From UBA3775 sp964584255 (GTDB taxonomy: Bacteria > Bacillota > Clostridia > Lachnospirales > Lachnospiraceae), in NCBI GenBank assembly GCA_964584255.1, contig CAZOZM010000012.1:1-53616 (forward strand): a stretch of DNA of 53,616 bases, read 5' to 3'. The notes below the pieces were generated by a model that saw only the letters and a list, made by a program, of their open reading frames with translations, was not told the origin of the DNA and did not search any database. This document shows, in pieces, positions 15,664 through 24,516 of this stretch. How positions within the stretch are numbered: position 1 is the first letter of the stretch; the number at the start of each line of letters is the position of its first letter. The position numbers and the translations under genes are program-made.

Positions 15664-16863
15664 TTATTCGCATCTGATTATGCTTATGCAATTAAGATTC
15701 TTTGAAAGCTCTTCAAATTTCCCTTCCTCAATCTCTTTTGTTATAACCGCAAATTCACCGTCTGCCACACCTTCAATAACTTCATCTGTTGGAAGTACTG
15801 AAAGAGCCTCCTCTTTTTTATCAAGAGGAATTCTTGCAAAGAAAACATTCTTCATATCAAGTCTGTTTGCAAGTGTAAGCTTATCTTTGCTCCAAATAAT
15901 AGGAATGTTTGTATCAACATGTTTTGCAGCATCAATTACATCAGATACAACCGCGCTTGCCGTAGGAAGCTTTCCTGCTCCTTTACCGTAACACATAACT
16001 TCGTCAAGCATGTTTCCTTTTATCATAATCGCATTAAATACACCGTCAACCATGTATAAAGGATTTGATTTTTTAAGCATTCTAGGAGCAACCATAGCAT
16101 ATACACTGCCATCTTCTTCTTTCTTGCTTGAGCCTATAAGCTTGATTGCACGCTTAATTTTATTAGCATATGAAACGTCAACGTCTGAAATCTTTGTAAT
16201 TCCTTCAGTATATATATCTTCAAAGTCTACCTGCTGACCATATGCAAGTGAAGTAAGAATTGCAATCTTACGACATGCATCATGACCTTCAATATCTGCT
16301 GCAGGATTACGCTCGGCATAACCGTTTTCCTGAGCTTCTTTGAGTACATCATCAAATGCAAGACCTTCGTCTCTCATTCTTGTCATCATGTAGTTTGTAG
16401 TTCCATTGAGAATTCCGTCAATTCTTTCAATATCATCAGCCGTTATCGATCTGATGAGCTGTCTTATAATCGGAATTCCGCCGCCTACACTCGCTTCAAA
16501 AAGATAATTGATACTCTTCTCTTTTGCAATTTCGATAAGTTCCGCACCAAACTTTGCAACAAGTTCCTTGTTTGATGTACATACGCTCTTTCCTGCGAGC
16601 AATGCTTCCTTTGTGAATTCATAGGCCGGATGAAGTCCTCCCATTACTTCCACTACAATATCAACGTCAGGATCATTTACAATCTGCTTAAAGTCATGAA
16701 CAAGAACCTTTTCTACCGGCTGTCCCGGGAAATCTCTTAAATCAAGAACATACTTAATATCGAGATTGGTTCCGCATCTTTTTGAAATAATCTCCTTGTT
16801 AAGTGTAAGTACATCATATACTCCCGATCCTACTGTACCAAATCCAAGTATAGCTACGTTCAT
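15664..16863 (-). CDS. hom: Homoserine dehydrogenase
   Basis: The 399-residue enzyme reduces aspartate semialdehyde to homoserine with NAD(P)H, the branch point toward threonine and methionine. The N-terminal Rossmann motif GFGTVGSGVYDVL, the central EASVGGGIPIIRQL and the catalytic-domain sequence NGTTNYMMTRM followed by DIEGHDACRKIAIL are diagnostic. The C-terminal 80 residues form an ACT-like domain that usually carries threonine feedback, but it is shorter than in many relatives. The gene starts 18 bp after ctpA and is the last gene of the ftsE-ftsX-M23-ctpA run. That is an odd neighbourhood for an amino-acid enzyme. Confidence 0.95.
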   Translation of the reverse strand: MNVAILGFGTVGSGVYDVLTLNKEIISKRCGTNLDIKYVLDLRDFPGQPVEKVLVHDFKQIVNDPDVDIVVEVMGGLHPAYEFTKEALLAGKSVCTSNKELVAKFGAELIEIAKEKSINYLFEASVGGGIPIIRQLIRSITADDIERIDGILNGTTNYMMTRMRDEGLAFDDVLKEAQENGYAERNPAADIEGHDACRKIAILTSLAYGQQVDFEDIYTEGITKISDVDVSYANKIKRAIKLIGSSKKEEDGSVYAMVAPRMLKKSNPLYMVDGVFNAIMIKGNMLDEVMCYGKGAGKLPTASAVVSDVIDAAKHVDTNIPIIWSKDKLTLANRLDMKNVFFARIPLDKKEEALSVLPTDEVIEGVADGEFAVITKEIEEGKFEELSKNLNCISIIRCE

Positions 16864-16881
16864 TTAGTCGTCCTCCAAAAT

Positions 16882-18069
16882 TTATTTTTCTTTCAATTTA
16901 TCAATTGCTGCCTGAAGCTGCTCATCTCCTTCAAGCTCAGGATTATCTTCAGCCGGTACATCCGGTGTTATTCCTGTACCATGGATATTATATCCATAAG
17001 GAGAGTAATATGCCGATGTGGTAAGTTTAATACCCGTCTTATCGGCAAATGAATAAAGTGACTGAACAATACCCTTTCCAAAGCTCTGTTCTCCCACTAT
17101 TACAGCCTTTTCATAATCCTTCAGACATCCTGCAAAGACTTCTGAAGCGCTGGCCGAAGAAGAATTCATTATTACTGCAATCGGCACATCTACCGTGTCG
17201 GAATCTTCCGAGTAATATTCTTCCCTCTTGCCATTCTTGTCTTCAGTATATACCAAAAGTTTGTTTTCGGGAAGTATTTTATCAAGCATTGTTGTCGCAG
17301 TTCCCAAATATCCGCCCGGATTATTTCTTAAATCAATTATAAGAGCCTTCATTCCGCCTTCGGTAAGTTCGTCCACTGCTTTATTGAACTGTTTTGTTGT
17401 AACACCGTCAAACTGACTCACCTGAATATAACCTATATTATCCTCAAGCATTTCATACTCAACGGTTATCACTTCAACTTTTCCTCTTTCAACATCAATC
17501 GAAATGTAATCATCTTCGCCTTCTCTTGCAATTGTAAGGGTTACATTTGTACCTTCCTCACCCTTTATCAAAGCAACTGCGCTGTCGAGATCCATCTTAT
17601 AAATCGATTTTCCGTTTACCTCAACAATAATATCATCTGCAAGAATTCCTGCCTCTTCTGCCGGTCCACCTTTTATCACAGAAGAAACAACCGGATATGT
17701 TGCTTCCTTATTCATTGAAACGTACACGCCGATTCCGAAGAATCTTCCATCCGTGGATTCGATTATACTCGTGTAATCATCCTCAGTATAGTATGCCGAA
17801 TACTTATCACCCAATCCGGATACTGCACCCTTCAAAGCATTTATGTAGAGGTTCTCCAGGTCATAATCCTCATAGTAATAGTCCTCAATATACTTTAAAA
17901 CCGTCGTCAGTTTTTCCTCAAACTGTGTACGTTCATTAACATCACCGTTTGCAAAAACAATTCGGTTCTGATTTACGCCAATCTTTATGTATGCGTACAT
18001 AAAAACGGAACATGCCATAAACATGAATGCCATTCCAAGGAAAATTCCTTTTGCAAAGCTCCTTTTCAT
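16882..18069 (-). CDS. S41 family C-terminal processing peptidase (CtpA/CtpB-like)
   Basis: The 395-residue protein has an N-terminal signal/anchor helix (about residues 8-27), a PDZ domain (about 105-190; GGPAEEAGILADDIIVEVNG) and an S41 serine protease domain. The nucleophile lies in MNSSSASASEVFAG and the Lys base in EQSFGKGIVQSL. Such proteases act outside the membrane and trim substrates from their C-termini. In Firmicutes they process envelope or sporulation proteins. A perfect hairpin separates it from the M23 peptidase upstream, so it may be transcribed by readthrough or separately. Its nearness to FtsEX suggests a division or envelope role. Confidence 0.94.
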   Translation of the reverse strand: MKRSFAKGIFLGMAFMFMACSVFMYAYIKIGVNQNRIVFANGDVNERTQFEEKLTTVLKYIEDYYYEDYDLENLYINALKGAVSGLGDKYSAYYTEDDYTSIIESTDGRFFGIGVYVSMNKEATYPVVSSVIKGGPAEEAGILADDIIVEVNGKSIYKMDLDSAVALIKGEEGTNVTLTIAREGEDDYISIDVERGKVEVITVEYEMLEDNIGYIQVSQFDGVTTKQFNKAVDELTEGGMKALIIDLRNNPGGYLGTATTMLDKILPENKLLVYTEDKNGKREEYYSEDSDTVDVPIAVIMNSSSASASEVFAGCLKDYEKAVIVGEQSFGKGIVQSLYSFADKTGIKLTTSAYYSPYGYNIHGTGITPDVPAEDNPELEGDEQLQAAIDKLKEK

Positions 18070-18092
18070 AATAACCTCCCTTAATTGAAAAT

Positions 18093-18124
18093 AGAACTAA
18101 CGCATGATAGCATGCGTTAGTTCT
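18093..18124 (-). terminator. Perfect 14-bp hairpin between the M23 peptidase and ctpA
   Basis: AGAACTAACGCATG (18093-18106) pairs perfectly with 18111-18124 across a 4-nt loop. On the minus strand it is followed by ATTTTC, a weak U tract, so it may be a partial terminator or an mRNA-processing hairpin within the operon. Confidence 0.65.
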
Positions 18125-18129
18125 CCTGC

Positions 18130-19446
18130 TTAATAAGCTACATAACTTAACGGATTCTGATATACATTATTAACCGTTACAGCGAAATGAAGGTGATTAC
18201 CTGTCGAAATTCCTGTTGAGCCGACATAACCGATAACCTGTCCCTGACTTACATGCTGTCCTGAAACACAGTTTCTCTGTGACATATGCATATAAAGTGT
18301 TTTATATCCATTGCCATGGTCAATAATTACATACTTTCCTTCCGCCCATCCTTCCGATGAAGCGATGACAGTACCTGCAAGAGCCGCAATAATAGGTGTT
18401 CCGAACGGAGCACTTATGTCTATTCCCTTGTGATTTGAACTTGCACCTGCTGTAGGACTTGTTCTGTAACCAAAATATGATGTGATATTTCCATGTCCCG
18501 GAAGAGGCCATATAATATCACCGATGTTTGTATTTTCTGTCTGTGTTACGGAAGATAAACCACCTGAACCTGTACCATTCAAAGATGGATTTGTGGTTGG
18601 CACCGTAACTGTAGCCTGCTGAGCCTTTTTTTCTTCTTCTTCCTTTGCCTTAACAGCCTGATTCCAGGTCATTCTTCCGGCTTCTACCTCGGCAACATAC
18701 TCCTCATATATTTCCTGGCTTACTCCAACTTTTTTCGAAGATTCTTCAAGGGCCTTATTTTTTTCCGCAAGGATAGTCTCCGATAATGCATAAAATGCAT
18801 CAAGTGATCCCTTGGCTGCTTTCATCTTCTCTTCCTGTGCATTAAGAAGATCCGAATATTCCTTAACTTCTTTTGCCGCACTTACGAACTCATTAAAAAG
18901 CTCATCATCATACTCAGAAATCTCTGATACATATTCTACCCTGTTCAAAAGGTCTGAGAGATTTCCTGCATTGAGAAGTATGTCAAGATAATCCGTTTCC
19001 CCATTTTCGTATATGTACTTGATTCTGGCGCTCATCTTTTCGTACTGCTCATCACGTTTCTTCTGCGCTTCCTCAAGTTTCTCCGCTATTTCTTCCTGTT
19101 CTTTTTCAATTTCGGCAATTGCTATTGTGACATCACCAATCTGTTTGGCAATTTCTCCCTGTTTTGCGTCGAGGATTTCTATAAATTCAACTATACTGTT
19201 GTACTCAGCTTTATCAGCTTCCCACTGCTTCTTTGCTTCTTCCGCAAGAGCCTCATATTTCTCCGTTTCTTTTTTTGCATTCTCTATTTCCTGATCATAA
19301 GATGATAAATATCTTATGCCTGCACCGGTATTAACTGATGCATATGCTGAAGCTGCTTTATATGCATAAAAGAATGGAGTAACGATGGCTACCACTGCTG
19401 CAGATGCCACTATTGCTTTACATCTTTTTGAAAATTTAATCATCAT
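18130..19446 (-). CDS. PcsB/EnvC-like murein hydrolase with coiled coil and M23 domain
   Basis: The 438-residue protein has a signal peptide and a long coiled coil (about residues 50-270; many Glu/Lys heptads). A Thr/Ser/Gly linker leads to a C-terminal M23 (LytM) domain. Zinc ligands are visible in SNHKGIDIS and in GNHLHFAV, with the helper His in TLYMHMSQ. This is the architecture of PcsB and EnvC, which are held by FtsX and activated by FtsE ATP hydrolysis to cut septal peptidoglycan. The gene follows ftsX by 10 bp, strongly supporting that partnership. Two adjacent ATG codons follow GGGAG; the second (19443) has the better gap. Whether the M23 domain is itself active or an activator cannot be told. 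Confidence 0.92.
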   Translation of the reverse strand: MMIKFSKRCKAIVASAAVVAIVTPFFYAYKAASAYASVNTGAGIRYLSSYDQEIENAKKETEKYEALAEEAKKQWEADKAEYNSIVEFIEILDAKQGEIAKQIGDVTIAIAEIEKEQEEIAEKLEEAQKKRDEQYEKMSARIKYIYENGETDYLDILLNAGNLSDLLNRVEYVSEISEYDDELFNEFVSAAKEVKEYSDLLNAQEEKMKAAKGSLDAFYALSETILAEKNKALEESSKKVGVSQEIYEEYVAEVEAGRMTWNQAVKAKEEEEKKAQQATVTVPTTNPSLNGTGSGGLSSVTQTENTNIGDIIWPLPGHGNITSYFGYRTSPTAGASSNHKGIDISAPFGTPIIAALAGTVIASSEGWAEGKYVIIDHGNGYKTLYMHMSQRNCVSGQHVSQGQVIGYVGSTGISTGNHLHFAVTVNNVYQNPLSYVAY

Positions 19447-19456
19447 GTTCTCCCTG

Positions 19457-20380
19457 TTACATTGCTCTTATCTGCTTCAGCTGCCTTGTCAAGGTTACTG
19501 TACTTCCAAGTAAACCGATTCCAAGTCCCATCATAAGTGATACCGGAACAATAAATGCAAATACGGTTGATATATTAACAAAGTTCATTGTAAGGAAAAG
19601 ACCCGAAAACTTCGTTGCAACCGCAGCTATTACTTTATAATATACCGCATAAAGTATTGATAATGGAATACATACTCCCAACAGTCCTATTAAAACACCT
19701 TCCACAAGGAATGGACCTTTTATAAAAAGATCCGTAGCTCCGATAAGATGCATAATTGAGATTTCTTTTCTTCTGACGGATACACCCATTGCAACAGTTG
19801 TGCTGATAAGAAAGGTTGCTATTGCAAGTAGAATAACTACAAAAACAACCGTACCTATACTGAGTGCCCTGTTTATCTTTGTAAGCGTGGCAACAATATC
19901 CTGAGAGTCATTTACTTTTCTGACTCCAAGCATTGATTTAATGCTTTCAACCGCCGCCGGCTGTTTGCTTACATCATCAAAATAAACTGTATATGACATT
20001 GAATCACTTAACGGATTATCATCTCCGAAGGTTGCTGCAAGATCATCGGTAAGATATTCCTTCTTGTAATAATCCCATGTCTCTTCAGGTGACATATAAG
20101 TACACTCTGTCACTCCGTCGAGCTTACTTATTTCCTCACCTATTTCTTCAATTCTTTTGTCGGTTATTCCTTCATTAAAGAATACCGAAATACCTACATT
20201 CGACTCTGCATTTTCAAGCACATACTGAACATTGCATAATACAAAATATAAGATACCAAACAGAAAAACGCAGGCTGCCATGGTAGCAACCGACGCAATG
20301 GAAAACAGCTTGTTTCGCTTGATATTCTTCAAGCCCTGTGCAAGGCTGTAGCCAAGAGCACCAAAACTACCCAATGTCAT
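19457..20380 (-). CDS. ftsX: Cell division protein FtsX
   Basis: This is a 307-residue permease-like protein with four membrane helices. One is near residues 23-45; a roughly 125-residue external domain follows, then three helices after about 170. The external loop is where partner hydrolases bind in other species. It overlaps the ftsE 3' end by 14 bp, so translation is coupled. With FtsE it forms an ABC-type machine at the division site that regulates peptidoglycan hydrolysis. The peptidase encoded next is the likely client. Confidence 0.95.
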   Translation of the reverse strand: MTLGSFGALGYSLAQGLKNIKRNKLFSIASVATMAACVFLFGILYFVLCNVQYVLENAESNVGISVFFNEGITDKRIEEIGEEISKLDGVTECTYMSPEETWDYYKKEYLTDDLAATFGDDNPLSDSMSYTVYFDDVSKQPAAVESIKSMLGVRKVNDSQDIVATLTKINRALSIGTVVFVVILLAIATFLISTTVAMGVSVRRKEISIMHLIGATDLFIKGPFLVEGVLIGLLGVCIPLSILYAVYYKVIAAVATKFSGLFLTMNFVNISTVFAFIVPVSLMMGLGIGLLGSTVTLTRQLKQIRAM

Positions 20381-21104
20381 AACCTCCCTTTTTGTCTTCT
20401 ATAATTTCTCCATCCTGCACAAGGATAACTCTCTTTTGCATCGAATCAACAATCTCACGATTATGCGTTACAACCACAACCGTAGTTCCTCTCTTGTTAA
20501 CTTCCTCCAAAAGATTCATTATCTCCCATGAGTTTTGCGGATCAAGATTTCCTGTCGGCTCATCAGCCAGAAGAACAACCGGATTATTAACCAGAGCCCT
20601 TGCAAGCGCAACTCTCTGCTGTTCGCCTCCGGACATTTCATTAGGAAAACTTTTAAATTTATGAGACAAACCGACAAGAGTAAGCATCTTAGATACTTCC
20701 TTCGGGATCTTACTTTTCGGTGTTTCAATTACTTCCTGCGCAAAAGCAACATTTTCATATACATTTCGGTCTGTCAGAAGTCGGAAATCCTGAAAAACTA
20801 TTCCTATACTTCTTCTGTACTTACAGACTTCTCTGTTTTTTAACTTTGATAAGTCCTTACCACCGACATAAATTCTTCCTGCAGTCGGACTTATTTCATT
20901 CATTATCAGTCTTATAAGAGTTGATTTTCCCGAACCGCTTGGTCCTACAATGAAAACGAACTCACCTTTTTTTATGTTAAAACTGACATCACTTAAAGCA
21001 TGATTGTCAGATACTCCGTCATACGTTTTAGATACATGATCCAGAACTATTACAGGGGTTTCCTGTACATTGCCCTGACCCTTATTCTCATTCTTCCTAC
21101 TCAA
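20367..21104 (-). CDS. ftsE: Cell division ATP-binding protein FtsE
   Basis: This 245-residue ABC ATPase has Walker A GPSGSGKSTLIRLI, the Q-loop region GIVFQDFRLL typical of FtsE, signature MSGGEQQRVALARAL, and Walker B VLLADEPTGNLDP. A roughly 15-residue polar N-terminal extension precedes the domain. It overlaps ftsX and heads the ftsE-ftsX-M23-ctpA-hom run. The gene begins 66 bp after the stop of the CdaR-type regulator, so joint transcription is possible. Confidence 0.96.
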   Translation of the reverse strand: MSRKNENKGQGNVQETPVIVLDHVSKTYDGVSDNHALSDVSFNIKKGEFVFIVGPSGSGKSTLIRLIMNEISPTAGRIYVGGKDLSKLKNREVCKYRRSIGIVFQDFRLLTDRNVYENVAFAQEVIETPKSKIPKEVSKMLTLVGLSHKFKSFPNEMSGGEQQRVALARALVNNPVVLLADEPTGNLDPQNSWEIMNLLEEVNKRGTTVVVVTHNREIVDSMQKRVILVQDGEIIEDKKGGYDIG

Positions 21105-21170
21105 GTAAATAACCTCCAGTCTGATTATGTAATTCAGGCAGTAACGTCTTTTTTTACCTGCTGTGGAAAA

Positions 21171-22259
21171 CTAGATATCAAATTTTTCCATATACTTCAT
21201 ATACTTAACTACCATCAGTGCAATTTTGAATGTTATGGCATCTTCAAACACTCTGAGGTCAAGATTGGTGCTCTTCTGAAGTTTATCCAGTCTGTATACC
21301 AGGGTGTTTCTATGTATATAAAGCTGTCTCGAGGTCTCTGAAACATTAAGACTGTTTTCAAAGAACTTATTGATTGTTACAATTGTTTCTTCATCAAAGT
21401 CCTCAAGTGATTTTCCGTCAAACACTTCCTTTATAAACATCTTACAAAGGGACATCGGCAATTGATAAATAAGTCTTCCGATTCCAAGGTTATTATATGC
21501 GACAACCTTTTTATCTTCGTAGAATATCTTTCCTACGTCGAGTGCCATCTTTGCTTCTTTATATGAGCGGGAAATATCCTTAATCTCATTAACGATGGTA
21601 CCGTAAGCCACTCTCACCTTTGACATTGCCTCTGTATTAAGCATGTCATGAATGGTCTTGGCTGTTGTCATTATGTCACTATAGCTTTCATTGTTTCTGA
21701 TTTCTTTTACAAGAATGATATTCTTCTCATCTACAGCAGTAACGAAATCTCTTGAGCGACCCGAAAAAAGCATACGAACGGTTTCAAGCGCATTAATATC
21801 TTTTTCTGCCTTTGTTTCAACCAGAAAAACCACGCGTCTTGCTTCAGTATCAATATGCAGTTTCTTTGCTCTGTTGTAAATATCAACAAGAAGTAAATTA
21901 TCTAAGAGAAGACTCTTAATAAAATTATCTTTGTCAAATCTCTCTTTATATGCAACAAGCAGTCCCTGTATCTGGAATGCTGCCATTTTGCCTACCATGT
22001 AAACATCATCAGTATCTCCCTTTGCAAGAAGAATGTACTCCAGCTGGTGATCATCATATACCTTAAAAAACTGAAATCCCTGTATTACCTGACTCTCGGC
22101 CTGGGATTCAGTAAATGCAATAACCGCCTTTTCATAACTCTCAGGATTGGAAATGGTGGATGCTAAAGATTTTCCATCCGTGTCCATAACGCATAAATCC
22201 ACTCTGGTAATTGACTTCATTCCGTCAACCGCATTTTGTAATATCTGATTCGAAATCAT
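21171..22259 (-). CDS. CdaR/PucR-type transcriptional regulator
   Basis: The 362-residue protein begins at the ATG with GGAGG 5 nt upstream (MISNQILQNAVDG); a longer TTG-started form (22277) is less likely. The N-terminal 120 residues resemble the sugar-diacid recognition domain of CdaR. A middle GGDEF-like fold follows. The C-terminus (about 295-350) has the PucR helix-turn-helix FFENSLNVSETSRQLYIHRNTLVYRLDKLQ. Such regulators activate carbohydrate or purine catabolic genes. Its position between a sugar ABC ATPase and ftsEX does not define a target. An autonomous role in carbon sensing is likely. Confidence 0.88.
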   Translation of the reverse strand: MISNQILQNAVDGMKSITRVDLCVMDTDGKSLASTISNPESYEKAVIAFTESQAESQVIQGFQFFKVYDDHQLEYILLAKGDTDDVYMVGKMAAFQIQGLLVAYKERFDKDNFIKSLLLDNLLLVDIYNRAKKLHIDTEARRVVFLVETKAEKDINALETVRMLFSGRSRDFVTAVDEKNIILVKEIRNNESYSDIMTTAKTIHDMLNTEAMSKVRVAYGTIVNEIKDISRSYKEAKMALDVGKIFYEDKKVVAYNNLGIGRLIYQLPMSLCKMFIKEVFDGKSLEDFDEETIVTINKFFENSLNVSETSRQLYIHRNTLVYRLDKLQKSTNLDLRVFEDAITFKIALMVVKYMKYMEKFDI

Positions 22260-22363
22260 AGCTGCCTCCATATTCAACCTTATTTTCTCCGCAATTGTAA
22301 CATTTTTGTAATAAAATTACAAGTCGTTTTCTACATATTGTGAATACTCCACAAAAAAAACAC

Positions 22364-22393
22364 AAAAAAACAGCCCGCATGACTGCGGGCTGT
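22364..22393 (-). terminator. Intrinsic terminator of the sugar ABC ATPase gene
   Basis: ACAGCCCGCA pairs perfectly with TGCGGGCTGT across a 4-nt loop and is followed on the minus strand by seven U residues, 12 bp after the stop codon. Confidence 0.95.
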
Positions 22394-22405
22394 ACGTTTT
22401 CTTTA

Positions 22406-23524
22406 TTAGTGAGTAATGATCTGCTCTGTTTCTTTATCGAAGATATGCATCTTTGTAAGGTCAAGAGCGATTCTTACTGTATCACCAGGTCTTGCTGTTG
22501 TACGAGGACTTACTCTTGCAGTGATGTCATGATCATCAACTGAGAAGTATAAGAATACTTCTGCACCAAGAAGTTCGTAAACCTTAACAGCTGCATCAAA
22601 TGCATTTTCCTGAGCTGTAGCAATGAATGCTTCCTCATCCTTAACATCCTCAGGACGGATACCAAGAACAACTTCCTTATCTTCATATCCACCATCGATA
22701 AGCTTCTTAGCTCTTGCTTCAGGAACCTTAATGGAGATTTCTGAATTTGTGAACTGAAGGTATACTTCCTCACCCTTAACATTAACTGTACAGTCAATGA
22801 AGTTCATCTGTGGAGATCCCATGAAACCTGCAACGAAGAGGTTGTTTGGTCTGTCATAGAGATGCTGAGGAGTATCAACCTGCTGGATAACACCATCCTT
22901 CATAACTACGATTCTTGTACCAAGAGTCATAGCCTCTGTCTGGTCATGTGTTACGTAAATAATTGTAGCTTCAAGTCTCTGGTGAATCTTTGAGATCTCA
23001 ATTCTCATCTGTACACGGAGCTTAGCATCAAGGTTTGAAAGAGGCTCGTCCATAAGGAATACCTTTGGATTACGAACGATTGCACGACCCATGGCAACTC
23101 GCTGTCTCTGACCACCGGAAAGAGCCTTTGGCTTACGATCAAGAAGAGCTTCAATACCAAGAATCTTGGCAGCTTCGTTTACGAGCTTTTCAATCTGATC
23201 CTTTGGAACTTTTCTAAGTTTAAGACCGAATGCCATGTTGTCATAAACTGACATATGTGGGTAAAGAGCGTAGTTCTGGAATACCATCGCGATATCTCTG
23301 TCCTTAGGTTCTACGTCATTTACAAGTTTATCACCGATATATAATTCACCGGATGTAATTTCTTCGAGACCTGCGATCATACGAAGTGTTGTTGTTTTAC
23401 CACAACCTGAAGGTCCTACGAAGATGATGAACTCCTTATCTTTAATATCAAGGTTAAATTCTTTAACGGCAACGAATCCGTTTGGATATGTTTTGTTAAT
23501 GTTAAGTAATTTTAAACTAGCCAT
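22406..23524 (-). CDS. Sugar ABC transporter ATP-binding protein (MsmK/UgpC type)
   Basis: This 372-residue ATPase has Walker A GPSGCGKTTTLRMIAG, signature LSGGQRQRVAMGRAI, Walker B VFLMDEPLSNLDAK, and a C-terminal TOBE/OB regulatory domain (about 240-372). This is the MalK/MsmK/UgpC form. Such ATPases in Gram-positive bacteria often stand alone and energise several carbohydrate importers. Here it has no permease neighbours and has its own terminator, which supports a shared ATPase. A strong AGGAGG precedes the ATG. The 253-bp region upstream holds only A/T-rich sequence and a small GTACAC/GTGTAC hairpin (23710-23727). Confidence 0.95.
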   Translation of the reverse strand: MASLKLLNINKTYPNGFVAVKEFNLDIKDKEFIIFVGPSGCGKTTTLRMIAGLEEITSGELYIGDKLVNDVEPKDRDIAMVFQNYALYPHMSVYDNMAFGLKLRKVPKDQIEKLVNEAAKILGIEALLDRKPKALSGGQRQRVAMGRAIVRNPKVFLMDEPLSNLDAKLRVQMRIEISKIHQRLEATIIYVTHDQTEAMTLGTRIVVMKDGVIQQVDTPQHLYDRPNNLFVAGFMGSPQMNFIDCTVNVKGEEVYLQFTNSEISIKVPEARAKKLIDGGYEDKEVVLGIRPEDVKDEEAFIATAQENAFDAAVKVYELLGAEVFLYFSVDDHDITARVSPRTTARPGDTVRIALDLTKMHIFDKETEQIITH

Positions 23525-23777
23525 TACTAAGCCTCCTAATTATTCTACTGAGCACAACTTTATGCTACTTCGATATAATAAACGAATCGCTCCTTTTTTT
23601 CTATATCTTAATTTCCCAAATTGCCGGGCGATATTTTGTTGAATTTGTATATTGAATTATTTTTTCAGCCCATTTATGACGTTTTTAACAAAATATGCCC
23701 TCCTCAACTGTACACTTTGCTGTGTACTTTTACCAATCAGAATACTTTCCTGAAAAAGGAACTTTGGAAAAACTCTT

Positions 23778-24506
23778 TTAATATCCCCCGTCAAACCCAA
23801 TAATCTGTGCCGTCATATACTTCGGAGCACAATATACATTGTATATCATCTCCGCCGCTTCATCCGCTGTTGCCATTCTGCCGAATGGTATTTCTTCGCA
23901 AAGCATGTCCTTTTCCTCTTCCGACAGATGTCCGTTCATTTTCGTGTCAACGGCACCGAACGCGATTGCATTTACGGGAATTCCTGATGGAGCCAATTCC
24001 TTTCCGAGAGCTTTCGTATAGGCATTTATCCCGCCTTTTGTTGCTGAATATGCTGCCTCACACGACGCACCCCATACGCCCCACATGGAAGATATGTTTA
24101 TGATTCTTCCCTCTTTTCTTTTCACCATTGTCGGAATTATATTACGGCAAAAATACATAACCGATGAAAGATTCGTGTTACAGAGTCTCAGCCACTCTTC
24201 TTCCTTCATATCCTGATCAAGACCGACTACTGACATTCCGGCATTGTTCACCAAAAGATCAATACCTTCGGCTTCTGACAAAATCTGTCCGCAGACTCTG
24301 TTCACCTGAGAACAGTCTGCCACATCACATTTATACGTCTTTATCTTAACATTATACAAATCAGAAAGGGCCCCGCTGTCACAGCAAAGCCCTTCATAGT
24401 TGTTAAAACCCGTAAGATAAAGATTAAATCCTTCCGATGCAAATTTTTTCGCTGTTGCAAAACCGATTTCTCCGCTTGCACCGGTAATAATTACCTCTTT
24501 ACTCAT
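23778..24506 (-). CDS. SDR family oxidoreductase (FabG/YmfI-like)
   Basis: The 242-residue protein starts at the ATG preceded by AAAGGAAA (MSKEVIITGASGEIGFATA). It shows the short-chain dehydrogenase NAD(P) motif TGASGEIG, the NNAG motif, catalytic Ser in NISSMWG, and the YSATK active-site pair. The family reduces keto groups. Close relatives include FabG and the EF-P 5-aminopentanone reductase YmfI, and the sequence does not decide between them. It begins 10 bp after the GH26 gene and may be cotranscribed with it. Confidence 0.9.
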   Translation of the reverse strand: MSKEVIITGASGEIGFATAKKFASEGFNLYLTGFNNYEGLCCDSGALSDLYNVKIKTYKCDVADCSQVNRVCGQILSEAEGIDLLVNNAGMSVVGLDQDMKEEEWLRLCNTNLSSVMYFCRNIIPTMVKRKEGRIINISSMWGVWGASCEAAYSATKGGINAYTKALGKELAPSGIPVNAIAFGAVDTKMNGHLSEEEKDMLCEEIPFGRMATADEAAEMIYNVYCAPKYMTAQIIGFDGGY

Positions 24507-24516
24507 AAATTTTCCT

